Below are positions 43,868 to 53,455 of a stretch of 64,000 nt of DNA, piece after piece. The stretch is taken from contig JAUIHP010000006.1 of assembly GCA_030431975.1 (NCBI GenBank), forward strand, positions 186,001 through 250,000, written 5' to 3'. The translations under genes and the position numbers were made by a program. The notes below the pieces were generated by a model. The model ran no database searches and was not told the origin of the DNA. It saw only the letters and a program-made list of their open reading frames with translations. Every line of letters begins with the position of its first letter. Position 1 is the first letter of the stretch. Source of the DNA: a bacterium (lineage in GTDB: Bacteria > Eisenbacteria > RBG-16-71-46 > CAIMUX01).

Positions 43868-46800
43868 TTAGTCGCCCGGACCTCCTGATCCCGGCGCGAG
43901 CCAGAAGTCGCGCGGATAGATCCGGTGGAGCTGCGCCCCCGCATCGACACTTCCCAAGTACTGCTGCCACGAAGACAGCTGCGCTTCGGGCCCGATCACG
44001 AAGTAGTTTGCGTTGTGCATCGCGACAGCTTCGGCCGAGCTGGGACCGTAGCCGGGAAGCACAGTGCCGTAGATGTCTTTCATCCGCGAAGCAAGATCCT
44101 GAGGCAGCGCCTTCGAAGCGCCGATCTCCAGAATCCTCTCCCGGAATCCGCTGACCACTTCGGGAGTCAATTCGTCGGCGTAGTCCTCGGCCATGGCTTC
44201 ACCCCGCTCTTCGTAGCGGGAACCGGAGCGAATGCCGACAAACGCCTGCGCGATCGCATACTCGGCCAGGGACGGATCGTCGGGAGCGTTCTCCAACTGT
44301 TCGATGACGAACTTCAACGTTTGCGGAAGGTCCGGACAACGCTCGGCGTAGTAGAGCAGGCGGCCGACGTTTTCATTACTCCGCAGTCCGTTGGAGTAGG
44401 CAAGTCCGGCGGACCAGGTCTTCATGAACATGCTGTGCGCTCCGCCGCCCCCGTAGAGTCGCGCGGCAAGGAATCGCAGAAGTTCTTCCTCATCGCGTTC
44501 GAAGTAACTCGCGCAATCGGAGGTGTGAATATGGACACCGGCCCGTGTGCTTTCGTTGACGAGCCCGACGTAGACCGGAGCCTTTGCGCTCTCTCCCGTG
44601 ATCGCACTCCGCGACGCGAGCCGTGCATTGATCCGCGGGATACCCTCGTACTCGATTCGAGCGGAAGGCGTGGAGTCCAGCTCGGCGATCAGTTCGCCAA
44701 GTTTCTCTCCCAAGAGCGCCGTATCCTCCCGGTTTCCGACAACGAATGCGCGCGCGTTGTCCTGCCGGCGAATGAAGCCAAGCGACTCGTCGAGGCGAGC
44801 CAATGCTACGGTCGGCGGGGTCGCGAGATCCGCCACAATTCGTTCCGCGAGATAGCGCACGTCCTCTTTGAAAGCATCCGGAGACAAGTCGGCCAGGCTT
44901 CGCCTCAGATCCCGAATCGCGCCGTCGATGTGCTCGCCGGCCGATTCCGACAGCCGTGACCGGGCAGCCTTCCAAACAGCCAGGGTGCGAGTCTGTTCGT
45001 CCGCTTCCGTCAAAGCCCCTTCGGACGGCGATTCCGACCCTTCGGCGGCGAGCGCAGTGAGAAGAGCATCGAACTCTTCCCGTGACCCCGCTTCCGGACT
45101 GGTCGCCAAGTCGAGAAGAAACGCTCGCACATCGGCGAGGTCGGACTCGTTCGCTTCCGCAAACAGCCAGCGTAGACGGAGGAGGGCGTGAGTCTGCGTG
45201 AGAAAGGACGCCGCACTGAGAAAGAGCGGATTGTCCTGCCGCCAGTAGGCATCGGCCGGATCCCGAACCCAACTCTCTTCGGAGCGTCGCATGCGATTGC
45301 GAGACGCACCCAAGGCCTGATCGATCGCGTCACGAATCTGGGGAAGGTTGGCTTCATCGTGGTTCGGGCTCAGAAGGATGGTCCGGATCCATCCGAGCGC
45401 ACGAAGACTTTCCGTCTGATCGGTTCCGGATCCGCGGAAGGCAATCTCTGCCCGCTCGGTCCGAGTGTTCGTCGAGAAATAGACGTCGAGGTCGAAGATC
45501 TCCTCCTTCAAACGCCGATCCATCTCGTCGAACGAAACGCGTTTGCCATCTTCGATCGCTCCGACGCCGCGGAACAGAGTCGGCAGTCCGGCAACATAGA
45601 CGAGAAGGGACTCCGGTACCGCGTCCATGCGAAGGGCAAGTCCGGACGTGGCCGCCGTCATGTTGTCGAAGTAGGCCGAAACAAGGTGTCGTTCCGGAGC
45701 GAGCTCCACCGCATCGAAGTCGAGCGCATCGTCGAGGGTCATCGGAGGACTCTCGACGAGAGCGGGGACATCGATGCCCGCTGCGGTCTCGTCAATCTCG
45801 CGAGTCCGCTCTTCATAGTCTCCCTGGTAGCGAACGATCGCCGCGAGATCGCTTTCGACTTCGTACTCGGACCGAAGCTTGGCGGTGAACTCCTGGATGC
45901 GATCCTGGCGCGCCTGCTCACTTCGAGGAATCGCATCCGGGTCGGCCGTAGCTACGGCCACGAAGGGTTCTTTGGAAAGACCCCAATTCGAAAGAAGCTC
46001 TCCCCAGGGATTCCCTTCCGCCTGAAGGACAACCTCCGCAGAATCGAGAACCGACTTGAAGCTCAGGTCTCTGCGGAACCCGCCGACTTCGTGCAGCGCC
46101 TGCATCTTGTCGATGAGCGATGAGCCCTGTCCGCGGTAGCCGAAGCGCGGCGGAGAGTTCAACTCCGTTCGAATGGAGCGTCGACGTTGCAACAGGTTGC
46201 TTCGCGCCTGTGCCTGAAACGCCTCGAGTTCGGTGGAACCCGGTTCCCAGGCTGCCACAGTTTCCAGTGCCTGCATGACGCGGGTGCGAATGGCTCGCAT
46301 CTTTTCCGGCGCGGCGGCCGATGGGTCGATGCCGCTCATGCCGATGTAGAGCGGCTGTCCCAGGTCATCGTCCAACCAACCGAACACGGAGTTGGCACCC
46401 AAGTCCATCTCGCGGGTTCGCGAATCGATGAAAATCTTGTGCAGCGTCGACGTCTGTCCGTTCGCAAACGTCCCGAGGAAGAGGCGCAGCAGTTCCTGTT
46501 GTCCCAGACTCAGATCGCGCTCCGCCGGCCACGACATCAGGTAGACACCGGGTTCGTTCGGATTCTCGTTGGGAAAGTGGGTGTGGAGCACCGATCCCAT
46601 CGGGCTGGGACGCGGCTCGGGAAGACGGTCTTTGGCCGCAGCCGGATCCGTACCGGCCTTGCCATCGGGCTCGACACGCTCCAGAACGTCAGAGAGCCGG
46701 TTCAGACACTCCTCCAGGGTCACCTCTGCACCGATCGAAACCACCGCTCCCATATTGTTCAGGTGGTGAGTGTTCGCGTGAAAGACGCGAATCTCTTCCG

Positions 46801-47542
46801 CCGTCAGGTCGCGAATGCCCTCCGGAGTTCCTCCGGCAGAGTAGGAAAGCGGATGACCATCGCCGTAGATCATCTTCCCCATCTCGAGGAAGAGGTTTCC
46901 CCACGGGCGCTCGAAGGTGCTGACCATCTCGTTGTAGACGGTCCCCTTTTCTTCCAATCGAAGCTCACCATCCGGTCCGTCGGCGACACCCATGTTGCAG
47001 ACCTCGCGACGGATCTCTTCGTCTGAGTAGTTCGGATGGAGCATGGCGTGGAGCTTGGCCTCGAAGAGATCGAAGAAGGTCTGGGATCCGGCCGCGGTGT
47101 TGAAGTGGTAGCAGGTGCGACGTTGCTCGGTGTAGGCCGAGCTGTTGCCAAGCGACATCTCTTCGAGCGACGCCACCCGACGGCCCACGGTTCCCTTTCC
47201 CAAGAGGAGATGTTCAAGAGTGTGCGGCTCGCCCTTGTCCGACGGCGGGAACGAGTTCACCCACATGAAGGCCTGGGGCAGCGACTGGATGCGAAGGACG
47301 TCCAGAACGAAGCGGGTCGGGACGTGGCGGAACCGAGCTCCGATCTCGACACCGGCCTCATTCGTATAGAGTGCTTCCGTCCGAAAGTCGGCGACCCGTT
47401 CATTCGGTTCGAGCTCCGCGAAGTCGACTTCGGCTGCACCCGCGATCGCCGGACTCAGCAGGAACGTGATCGCGGCGACCACCCGCAACCAACGGAGCTG
47501 CGTTTTCCCTTTCAGCCGGGGCAAACCAACATCAGTTCCCAT
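43868..47542 (-). CDS. Exported M16-family metallopeptidase (PreP-like)
   Basis: 1224 residues. Signal peptide (WLRVVAAITFLLSPAIAGA). Inverted zinc motif HxxEH at residues 107-111 (PHTLEHLL) with a further Glu ligand region in EEKGTVYNEM. Four-domain M16C-like length matches presequence-protease-type enzymes that degrade oligopeptides in a closed chamber; the second half lacks a metal site, as expected. Probably periplasmic. ATG 47542 is chosen (GAGGG 4 nt upstream); the longer frame to 47629 is rejected. Lies between the AMP nucleosidase (123 nt) and carbonic anhydrase (176 nt), all on the minus strand. Confidence 0.9.
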   Translation of the reverse strand: MGTDVGLPRLKGKTQLRWLRVVAAITFLLSPAIAGAAEVDFAELEPNERVADFRTEALYTNEAGVEIGARFRHVPTRFVLDVLRIQSLPQAFMWVNSFPPSDKGEPHTLEHLLLGKGTVGRRVASLEEMSLGNSSAYTEQRRTCYHFNTAAGSQTFFDLFEAKLHAMLHPNYSDEEIRREVCNMGVADGPDGELRLEEKGTVYNEMVSTFERPWGNLFLEMGKMIYGDGHPLSYSAGGTPEGIRDLTAEEIRVFHANTHHLNNMGAVVSIGAEVTLEECLNRLSDVLERVEPDGKAGTDPAAAKDRLPEPRPSPMGSVLHTHFPNENPNEPGVYLMSWPAERDLSLGQQELLRLFLGTFANGQTSTLHKIFIDSRTREMDLGANSVFGWLDDDLGQPLYIGMSGIDPSAAAPEKMRAIRTRVMQALETVAAWEPGSTELEAFQAQARSNLLQRRRSIRTELNSPPRFGYRGQGSSLIDKMQALHEVGGFRRDLSFKSVLDSAEVVLQAEGNPWGELLSNWGLSKEPFVAVATADPDAIPRSEQARQDRIQEFTAKLRSEYEVESDLAAIVRYQGDYEERTREIDETAAGIDVPALVESPPMTLDDALDFDAVELAPERHLVSAYFDNMTAATSGLALRMDAVPESLLVYVAGLPTLFRGVGAIEDGKRVSFDEMDRRLKEEIFDLDVYFSTNTRTERAEIAFRGSGTDQTESLRALGWIRTILLSPNHDEANLPQIRDAIDQALGASRNRMRRSEESWVRDPADAYWRQDNPLFLSAASFLTQTHALLRLRWLFAEANESDLADVRAFLLDLATSPEAGSREEFDALLTALAAEGSESPSEGALTEADEQTRTLAVWKAARSRLSESAGEHIDGAIRDLRRSLADLSPDAFKEDVRYLAERIVADLATPPTVALARLDESLGFIRRQDNARAFVVGNREDTALLGEKLGELIAELDSTPSARIEYEGIPRINARLASRSAITGESAKAPVYVGLVNESTRAGVHIHTSDCASYFERDEEELLRFLAARLYGGGGAHSMFMKTWSAGLAYSNGLRSNENVGRLLYYAERCPDLPQTLKFVIEQLENAPDDPSLAEYAIAQAFVGIRSGSRYEERGEAMAEDYADELTPEVVSGFRERILEIGASKALPQDLASRMKDIYGTVLPGYGPSSAEAVAMHNANYFVIGPEAQLSSWQQYLGSVDAGAQLHRIYPRDFWLAPGSGGPGD

Positions 47543-47665
47543 CGATCCCTCTTTCCTATCGCTTCGCATTTGAAGGTGCCTCGTCACTTTGTGGAAGCCT
47601 TCCGTCGGCCGTCTTCGGAACTGGAGCACTTGGTCAGGATGTGCTCCACCGGGACTCGGAAAACA

Positions 47666-48463
47666 TCAGTACTGGAAGTGCTTGATCTGCTCGCCCTGAT
47701 CACCGATCTCGGTCATCGCTTCGATTCCGATCTCGAGGTGCGTTTGCGCCCAGGTCGCCGTGACATGAGCGTCCGACTCTTCGGTCTTGACCCCTTCGGG
47801 AGTGATCGGGACGTCCGATACCAACAGCAGAGCCCCGCGTGCGATCTCGTTGTGATGTCCGACAATGAAGACCGTCGCCGTTTCCATGTCGATACCGATC
47901 GCCGTCACCTTGGCCAGCTTTTCGCGAAAAACGTCGTCGTGTTCCCAAACCCGGCGGTTCGTCGTGTAGACGACCCCGGTGCGGTACTCCAAACCGCGCC
48001 CGACGATCTTCTCCGAAACAAACTTGTGCAGCTTGAACGATGGAAGCGCCGGCACCTCGGGAGGAAAGTAGTCATCACTGGTTCCTTCACCCCGAATGGC
48101 CGCGATGGGGAGGATGAAGTGACCGATCTCGGTCGACTCCTTCAGACCACCGCATTTCCCAAGGAAGAGGACGCCGCGTGGAGACCGCGCCACCAACAGA
48201 TCCATGATCGTGGCTGCGTTGGCAGACCCGATCCCGAAGTTGACCAGAGTGAGGCCCGCCGAATTCGTGGCCGCCTGCATCGGCCGGCCCAGCCCCTTGA
48301 TGTCGCAGTCAAACCGCTCACAGAAGGCCGTCAGGTAGTTAGAAAAGTTGGTTAGAAGGATGTAGTCGCCGAACTCGTCGATGGCCATTCCCGTGTAGCG
48401 CGGCAGCCAGTTCCTGGCAAGCTCCAGGCGGTCGACTTTGTCCGGATGCGGGGGAAGCGTCAC
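47666..48463 (-). CDS. amn: AMP nucleosidase
   Basis: 265 residues. Hydrolyses AMP to adenine and ribose 5-phosphate. Nucleoside phosphorylase fold with LVNFGIGSANAATIMDLL, VLFLGKCGGLKE and the substrate-end signature IGIDMETATVF. Matches the short AMP nucleosidase form found in Bacteroidota-like genomes (the E. coli type is longer). GTG start at 48463 with AAGGAGA 7 nt upstream. Some related proteins act on other nucleosides, so exact substrate is inferred. Gap to the next gene upstream (48464-48616) shows a short inverted repeat but no gene. Confidence 0.9.
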   Translation of the reverse strand: MTLPPHPDKVDRLELARNWLPRYTGMAIDEFGDYILLTNFSNYLTAFCERFDCDIKGLGRPMQAATNSAGLTLVNFGIGSANAATIMDLLVARSPRGVLFLGKCGGLKESTEIGHFILPIAAIRGEGTSDDYFPPEVPALPSFKLHKFVSEKIVGRGLEYRTGVVYTTNRRVWEHDDVFREKLAKVTAIGIDMETATVFIVGHHNEIARGALLLVSDVPITPEGVKTEESDAHVTATWAQTHLEIGIEAMTEIGDQGEQIKHFQY

Positions 48464-48616
48464 TATCCAATCTCCTTCGCGACTCGCGAGACCATCCGAT
48501 TCAGGATTCGTCGTACAAGTCTAGCCCAACAGGCTGCTCTAGACCGATCGATTCATAGAGGTCGGGCTAGCCTCGATTCGTCAATCCTTCACGGCTAATC
48601 GAAGCTGGGTGGGTCC

Positions 48617-48868
48617 CTACGTGCGGGTGGAGCGTCGGCCGGCTTTGAAGCCGCGCTCGTAGGCCTGGTTGAGAAGAGTCGCGTAGTGCTCGGCATTGTG
48701 ACGGCCGGAACAGACGATGACGGCCACTCCGTTCGCATCTTCGACGCGATAGCGGTCCGCCCCCGCCGTGTCCTCACGGATGGCGTATGCCGAGCTCTCT
48801 CCGCTTTCAGTGCTTTCGCTTTCCGAGCGCTTTCCGCTTCCCAAGGTCTCTCCGTTTTCCGGTGTCAT
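48617..48868 (-). CDS. Small hypothetical protein, translationally coupled to the thioredoxin-TPR gene
   Basis: 83 residues. Ser/Glu-rich start (GSGKRSESESTESGESS) followed by a small beta-alpha fold (YRVEDANGVAVIVCSGRHN, then AEHYATLLNQAYERGFKAG). No known family identified. The ATG overlaps the preceding stop by 4 nt (ATGA). The second half looks like a real small domain; the start-region sequence is low complexity. Confidence 0.68.
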   Translation of the reverse strand: MTPENGETLGSGKRSESESTESGESSAYAIREDTAGADRYRVEDANGVAVIVCSGRHNAEHYATLLNQAYERGFKAGRRSTRT

Positions 48869-50067
48869 CGCGCCCCACCGTCGCGGAATCGGGCGAGCTG
48901 ACGGCGGAAGTAGGGACGGTCGGGGGCTTCCTCGATGGCCTGCTCGATCAGGTCGACCGCCTCGTCGACGTTGCCGCGGAGAAACACGATCTCAGCCAAC
49001 GTATCGAGGACGTTGGCCTTCTCGACTCCCGGCTCCGCAAACTCGACACCTTTGCGAGCCAGCGCTTCTCCCTTTTCGAGTTGGATCCGGTTCTCGAAAC
49101 ACCACCAGGCGACGTTGTTCAGGTAGTACGACTTTTCGCGCCAACCCTCGGGTTGGTTTTCCTGCACAAGTTGGAACGCGCGGGTCGGATTCTTCTCGAC
49201 ATGCAGGGCATAATCCGGTGCCAGTCGGCTTCGGAACTTGTCCGCATACGGGCTGGTGCTGGTTTCGGCCTTCTCGTAAGCGGATTCGATGTATCCCGTC
49301 ACATCTTCGAGACGCCCCTGCTTGCGCGCCAACCGAACCAACGAGGAAGAGAGCTTGAAGTAATCAATGTCCGGCAACTCAGACAGTCCCAGTACCTGAT
49401 CCGCTTTTGCAGATGCCTCTTCGAACGAGAACAACCCAACGTAGGCGCCCTCGATCATGGCGGAGAGAATCCGCTCCTGATCATCGAGCGATTCCGGCTC
49501 CAGTCGAAGTCCCTGCCGGTAGTAGGCCACCGCCTCCGCAAAGTGCCCGCTCATGTAAGCCAGCTCTCCCAGCTTCCTCGCATCGGCAGGATCCTGCTGC
49601 ACCCGAAACCGCTGTTGCCGAACCTCGACCGGAATCGGGTCATGAAGAGCCGCTTCGAAGTGCTCGAGGAACTTCTCTTCGCCGGAAAAGCCGTACCACC
49701 GGTCCAGCAGGCGCGCCTGACCGTCAAGAAGCAGAAAGGTCGGATAGTGGCGCACATTCCAATTCTTGGCCCAACGCGGACCACTTCCCTTTTCCGCATC
49801 CAGTTCCAGGAAGTGAGTCTTGGTCAGAACCGGATCGCGCAGCGCCGGCGCGCGATGATACTTGTCCATGAAGGCGTTGCAGTCGACACACCACTCCGCC
49901 GTCATCATGACCAGCACCGGACGCGTGGTTTCGGTCGCACGATCGAAGAGCGCGATCAGCGGATCCTGATCCGCGCCCGCCGTTGTGTGGATCGGTGCAA
50001 GACAAAGCAGGATGAGTACAAAGATGGAAAGTCTGAGTCCAATTGTGCGCAAGCTCTTCTCCCGCAT
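48865..50067 (-). CDS. Exported thioredoxin-fold protein with TPR tail
   Basis: 400 residues. N-terminal signal/anchor (GLRLSIFVLILLCLAPIHTTA), then a thioredoxin domain with active site AEWCVDCNAF (CVDC) and a cis-Pro in VRHYPTFLLL, followed from about residue 155 by TPR-like helices (LGELAYMSGHFAEAVAYYRQ). Likely acts in periplasmic thiol redox chemistry, as DsbD C-terminal-like or TlpA-like proteins do. ATG 50067 is chosen over the long frame to 50391 because it starts the signal peptide. Divergent from the desaturase. Confidence 0.87.
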   Translation of the reverse strand: MREKSLRTIGLRLSIFVLILLCLAPIHTTAGADQDPLIALFDRATETTRPVLVMMTAEWCVDCNAFMDKYHRAPALRDPVLTKTHFLELDAEKGSGPRWAKNWNVRHYPTFLLLDGQARLLDRWYGFSGEEKFLEHFEAALHDPIPVEVRQQRFRVQQDPADARKLGELAYMSGHFAEAVAYYRQGLRLEPESLDDQERILSAMIEGAYVGLFSFEEASAKADQVLGLSELPDIDYFKLSSSLVRLARKQGRLEDVTGYIESAYEKAETSTSPYADKFRSRLAPDYALHVEKNPTRAFQLVQENQPEGWREKSYYLNNVAWWCFENRIQLEKGEALARKGVEFAEPGVEKANVLDTLAEIVFLRGNVDEAVDLIEQAIEEAPDRPYFRRQLARFRDGGAR

Positions 50068-50214
50068 GTCCCGGGGTGCTTCCCGAGGACGGTCTATATA
50101 GTAGACGCATAGTAGCGGCTGCAGTGTCGAAACAACACGACCGTTCCGTTTTCCCGCCGCCGCCTTGAATCCAGGCACCCCGATCCGGCGAATCCATCTT
50201 CGACGCGGGGAAGG

Positions 50215-51285
50215 ATGGAAACAGGTCATCAGGCCATCGCTGCCGCTGGCCCTCGTAAAGCTGATCACCGGCCAACAGCCGTGACTCAAATCAAGGTTTC
50301 CGATGTCGGAACCATCCCAGGAGATCCCAAACCCTTGCCTTCGCTCGTCACTCCCGAGACCAGCCCCAACGCATCGCAACCCGAACGTCATCTCGCGAAC
50401 TCAGGTTCCGGAACTCGTCAAAGCCGCTGGTCCCAGATCATGTGGGCCCGACTGATTCCCTACGTCGCTCTCCATCTAGTGTGTTTTGCGGTCATTTGGG
50501 TTGGCTGGAGTCCTGTCGCCGTCCTCACCGCGGTCGCCCTTTACGTCGTGCGGATGTTCGCCATCACCGGGTTCTACCATCGCTACTTTTCCCATCGGAC
50601 CTTCCGTACCTCTCGCCCCGCCCAGTTCGTCTTCGCTCTGATGGGTGCATCGGCCGCTCAGAAAGGTCCGCTCTGGTGGGCGGCCCATCACCGACACCAT
50701 CATCAGCACTCCGATCAGGAAGAGGACATTCACTCCCCCTCCCTGCAGGGATTCCTGTGGAGCCACGTCGGCTGGATCTGGACGGAAGAGAACTATCGCG
50801 TCCAGGAAACCACCGTTCGGGACTTCCGACGGTTCCCGGAACTCGCGTGGCTGGATCGTCACGCCCTGATTGTCCCCGTGATTCTGGCGGCACTCCTCAT
50901 TGCAGAAGGAGAGCTGCTTGCGCACTTCGCACCGTCCCTGGGAACGAATGGCGCACAAATGTTCATCTGGGGTTTCTGCATCTCGACCGTCGTCCTCTAT
51001 CACGGGACGTACACGATCAATTCCCTCGCGCACGCTTGGGGGACGAGGCGATACCAGACGACGGACGACAGCCGGAACAACTTCCTCCTCGCGCTGCTGA
51101 CCCTCGGAGAGGGTTGGCACAACAACCACCATCGTTATCCCGTGGCGGCGCGTCAGGGCTTCTTCTGGTGGGAGATCGACCTGACCTACTACGGCCTCTG
51201 GGTTCTTTCCAAGCTGGGCATCATCTGGGATCTGCGCGGAGTGCCCGATCGGGTTCGCTTCGAACACATTCCCCGTGAATCCTGA
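50215..51285 (+). CDS. Acyl-CoA/acyl-lipid desaturase (stearoyl-CoA 9-desaturase type)
   Basis: 356 residues. Membrane diiron desaturase: histidine boxes HRYFSH, HHRHHHQH and HNNHH (GEGWHNNHHRYP) in canonical order, with four hydrophobic stretches. Introduces a double bond into saturated acyl chains, supplying substrate for the cyclopropane/methyl fatty acid enzymes downstream. Start uncertain: ATG 50215 gives a long, Pro-rich N-terminus without homologous look; GTG 50281 and ATG 50440-50442 region are possible. Followed after 74 nt by the amine oxidase gene, with a candidate promoter at its stop. Confidence 0.92.
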   Translation: METGHQAIAAAGPRKADHRPTAVTQIKVSDVGTIPGDPKPLPSLVTPETSPNASQPERHLANSGSGTRQSRWSQIMWARLIPYVALHLVCFAVIWVGWSPVAVLTAVALYVVRMFAITGFYHRYFSHRTFRTSRPAQFVFALMGASAAQKGPLWWAAHHRHHHQHSDQEEDIHSPSLQGFLWSHVGWIWTEENYRVQETTVRDFRRFPELAWLDRHALIVPVILAALLIAEGELLAHFAPSLGTNGAQMFIWGFCISTVVLYHGTYTINSLAHAWGTRRYQTTDDSRNNFLLALLTLGEGWHNNHHRYPVAARQGFFWWEIDLTYYGLWVLSKLGIIWDLRGVPDRVRFEHIPRES

Positions 51286-51310
51286 TTCTCGCGTTCGACG
51301 AACCTAGTTT
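51283..51310 (+). promoter_or_regulatory. Candidate ECF-type promoter before the lipid-modification operon
   Basis: TGATTC (51283-51288, containing the desaturase stop) and TAGTTT (51305-51310) are 16 nt apart and about 50 nt from the oxidoreductase start. From memory the Rhodobacter sigmaE -35 is TGATCC, one base different. No matching element was seen upstream of the photolyase. Confidence 0.3.
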
Positions 51311-51359
51311 GTGAAAGACGGGGATGCACCCGTCTCGCAAAGACCCGAGGTACGTCCGC

Positions 51360-52658
51360 ATGAGAATCGCCATCGTCGGCTCCGGAGTCTCCGGACTCGT
51401 CGCCGCACACGAGCTTCACCAGGACCACGAAATCGTGGTCTTCGAAGCCAACGACTACATCGGCGGCCACACCCACACCGTCACCGTGGACGACCCTCGC
51501 GGTCCACTCGGCGTCGACACTGGCTTCATCGTCTTCAATGACCGGAACTACCCACTGTTCTCACAGCTGCTGAGCGATCTGGGAGTCGATGCTCACGACA
51601 GCGACATGAGCTTTGCCGTCAACTGTGAGAGAACCGGGTTGGAGTACCGGGCGAGTTCGCTGGACACGCTGTTCGCGCAGCGACGGAACCTGTTACGTCC
51701 TTCGTTCTACGGAATGATCCGCGACATCTTTCGCTTCTTCCGCGAAGCGCCCGCCCTACTCGACGAGCCGGATGACTCGACAACCCTAGGCGAGTACCTG
51801 GAACGAAACGGATACTCCGAGCTCTTTGTCGAGAAACACATCCTTCCGATGTGCGCCGCACTTTGGTCGGCATCCAAGGACTCGCTCCGGCGCTTCCCCG
51901 CCCGCTACTTTGTCCGATTCCTGGCCAACCACGGGATGATGGCCCGTCACGGCCGGCCGCAGTGGCGTGTCGTTACCGGCGGATCCGACCAGTACGTTCA
52001 GGCGTTGACCCAGCCCTTTCGGAAGCAGGTTCGTCTGCGGACTCCCGTCCGGTCGATTCGGAGACACGTGGATCGCGTCGACGTCCTCACGGACGATGTC
52101 GGTAGCGAGTCGTTCGACCGGGTCATTCTCGCCGTGCACAGCGATCAGGCGCTCCACCTGCTCGACAACCCGTCCGCCGAAGAACAGGCCGTCCTGTCTT
52201 CGATCCCGTACCAGCGCAATGAGGTCGTTCTCCACACCGATCCGACGATCATGCCCGCGCGACGCAAGGTTTGGGCGGCGTGGAATCACCATGTCCTGCG
52301 GGACTCCAGGGAAGAGGTCGCCGTCACCTACTGGATGAACAAGCTGCAGAGCCTGCAGACGGACCGGGACTACTTCGTCACTCTCAATGCCGCGGACAAG
52401 ATACGCGCAGAGAATGTCCTCGCTTCCTTCACGTATCACCATCCTGTCTTCACCCCGGAGGGAGTTGCGCAACAGCACCGGCAGCCGACTCTCGGAGTCG
52501 GGAATCGAACGCATTATTGCGGGGCCTACTGGGGCTTTGGGTTTCACGAGGACGGTGTCCGGAGCGCACAGCGGGCGGTGGCCTCGTTGCGCAACTTGGC
52601 CACGTCGGAACGTGTCTCGTACGAAGTGGTCAGCGTAGGTCAGGAGTCGATCCGGTGA
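51360..52658 (+). CDS. FAD-dependent amine-oxidase-like protein of the CFA cluster
   Basis: 432 residues. FAD-binding Rossmann start RIAIVGSGVSGLVAAHEL, then the NAD(P)/FAD_8-like region IGGHTHTV and the C-terminal FAD site GNRTHYCGAYWGFGFHEDG. This family is commonly encoded with DUF1365 and CFA-synthase-like genes and acts on fatty-acid or lipid groups, although its chemistry is not defined. ATG 51360 is chosen (GAGG 9 nt upstream); the longer frame from 51324 is rejected. Stop overlaps the DUF1365 start (GTGA). Confidence 0.9.
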   Translation: MRIAIVGSGVSGLVAAHELHQDHEIVVFEANDYIGGHTHTVTVDDPRGPLGVDTGFIVFNDRNYPLFSQLLSDLGVDAHDSDMSFAVNCERTGLEYRASSLDTLFAQRRNLLRPSFYGMIRDIFRFFREAPALLDEPDDSTTLGEYLERNGYSELFVEKHILPMCAALWSASKDSLRRFPARYFVRFLANHGMMARHGRPQWRVVTGGSDQYVQALTQPFRKQVRLRTPVRSIRRHVDRVDVLTDDVGSESFDRVILAVHSDQALHLLDNPSAEEQAVLSSIPYQRNEVVLHTDPTIMPARRKVWAAWNHHVLRDSREEVAVTYWMNKLQSLQTDRDYFVTLNAADKIRAENVLASFTYHHPVFTPEGVAQQHRQPTLGVGNRTHYCGAYWGFGFHEDGVRSAQRAVASLRNLATSERVSYEVVSVGQESIR

Positions 52659-53455
52659 AGTGGCAGAGCGGCATTTATGTCGGCTGGGTCCGACATCGAA
52701 GGTACCTGCCGAAACAGAACTCGTTTCGGTATCCGACCTTCATGATGTACCTGGACCTTTCGGAGCTTCCGAAACTCTTCGACAAGGTTCCGTTTTGGTC
52801 CGCGCGTGGACGCAACGTCGCCGAGTTTCGGCGGAGTGACTACCATGGTCCGCCCGAAGTTCCACTCGAGACTTCGATCCGAGCCTCGGTCCGGGAACGA
52901 ACCGGCGTCGCGCCGACCGGACCCATTCGCATGCTGACCCACATGCGCTACTTCGGGCACTGCTTCAACCCGGTTACTTTCTACTACTGCTACGACGATT
53001 CTGCGACGAGGGTCGAGACGGTGGTGGCCGAGATCGAGAACACTCCCTGGGGTGAACGTCACGCCTACGTGTTGCCGGCGCCCGATGATCAGGAGTCTTC
53101 GACTCTGAAGTTCGGCTTCGAGAAGGACTTCCACGTCTCGCCCTTCCAGGACATGGATCTCCGCTACGACTGGCGATTCCTGGAGCCCTCGGATCGACTC
53201 GCCGTCCACATGAAGAGCTTCGAAGACTCGAAGCTTTCGTTCGACGCCACTCTCTCCCTCCGCCGTGAGGAGATTTCGACGTCGGCGCTTCTCAGGAAAC
53301 TGGCGCGATATCCGTTTCTCACTCTGCAAGTTCTTGCCGCGATCTACGGCCAGGCCGCACGACTCAAGCTGAAGGGCTTTCGCTTCTATCCCCATCCCTC
53401 GAAGCGGGCCCGCGAACTGAACCCAACCAAGGATGCGATTCATGACCACGCCTGA
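52655..53455 (+). CDS. DUF1365 family protein
   Basis: 266 residues. Family signature: GWVRHRRYLPKQNSFRYPTF, then GPIRMLTHMRYFGHCFNPVT with YYC. Enzymatic role is unknown; always found next to CFA and amine-oxidase genes in related clusters. GTG start at 52655 overlaps the upstream stop (GTGA), so translation is coupled. Its 3' end overlaps the following CFA gene by 14 nt. Confidence 0.9.
   Translation: MKWQSGIYVGWVRHRRYLPKQNSFRYPTFMMYLDLSELPKLFDKVPFWSARGRNVAEFRRSDYHGPPEVPLETSIRASVRERTGVAPTGPIRMLTHMRYFGHCFNPVTFYYCYDDSATRVETVVAEIENTPWGERHAYVLPAPDDQESSTLKFGFEKDFHVSPFQDMDLRYDWRFLEPSDRLAVHMKSFEDSKLSFDATLSLRREEISTSALLRKLARYPFLTLQVLAAIYGQAARLKLKGFRFYPHPSKRARELNPTKDAIHDHA

Noticed and set aside
50092-50106. 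GTCTA...TAGAC inverted repeat with a TATATA core before the thioredoxin-TPR gene
   Set aside because: Could belong to a promoter, but no -35 at correct distance was found; left out as weak.
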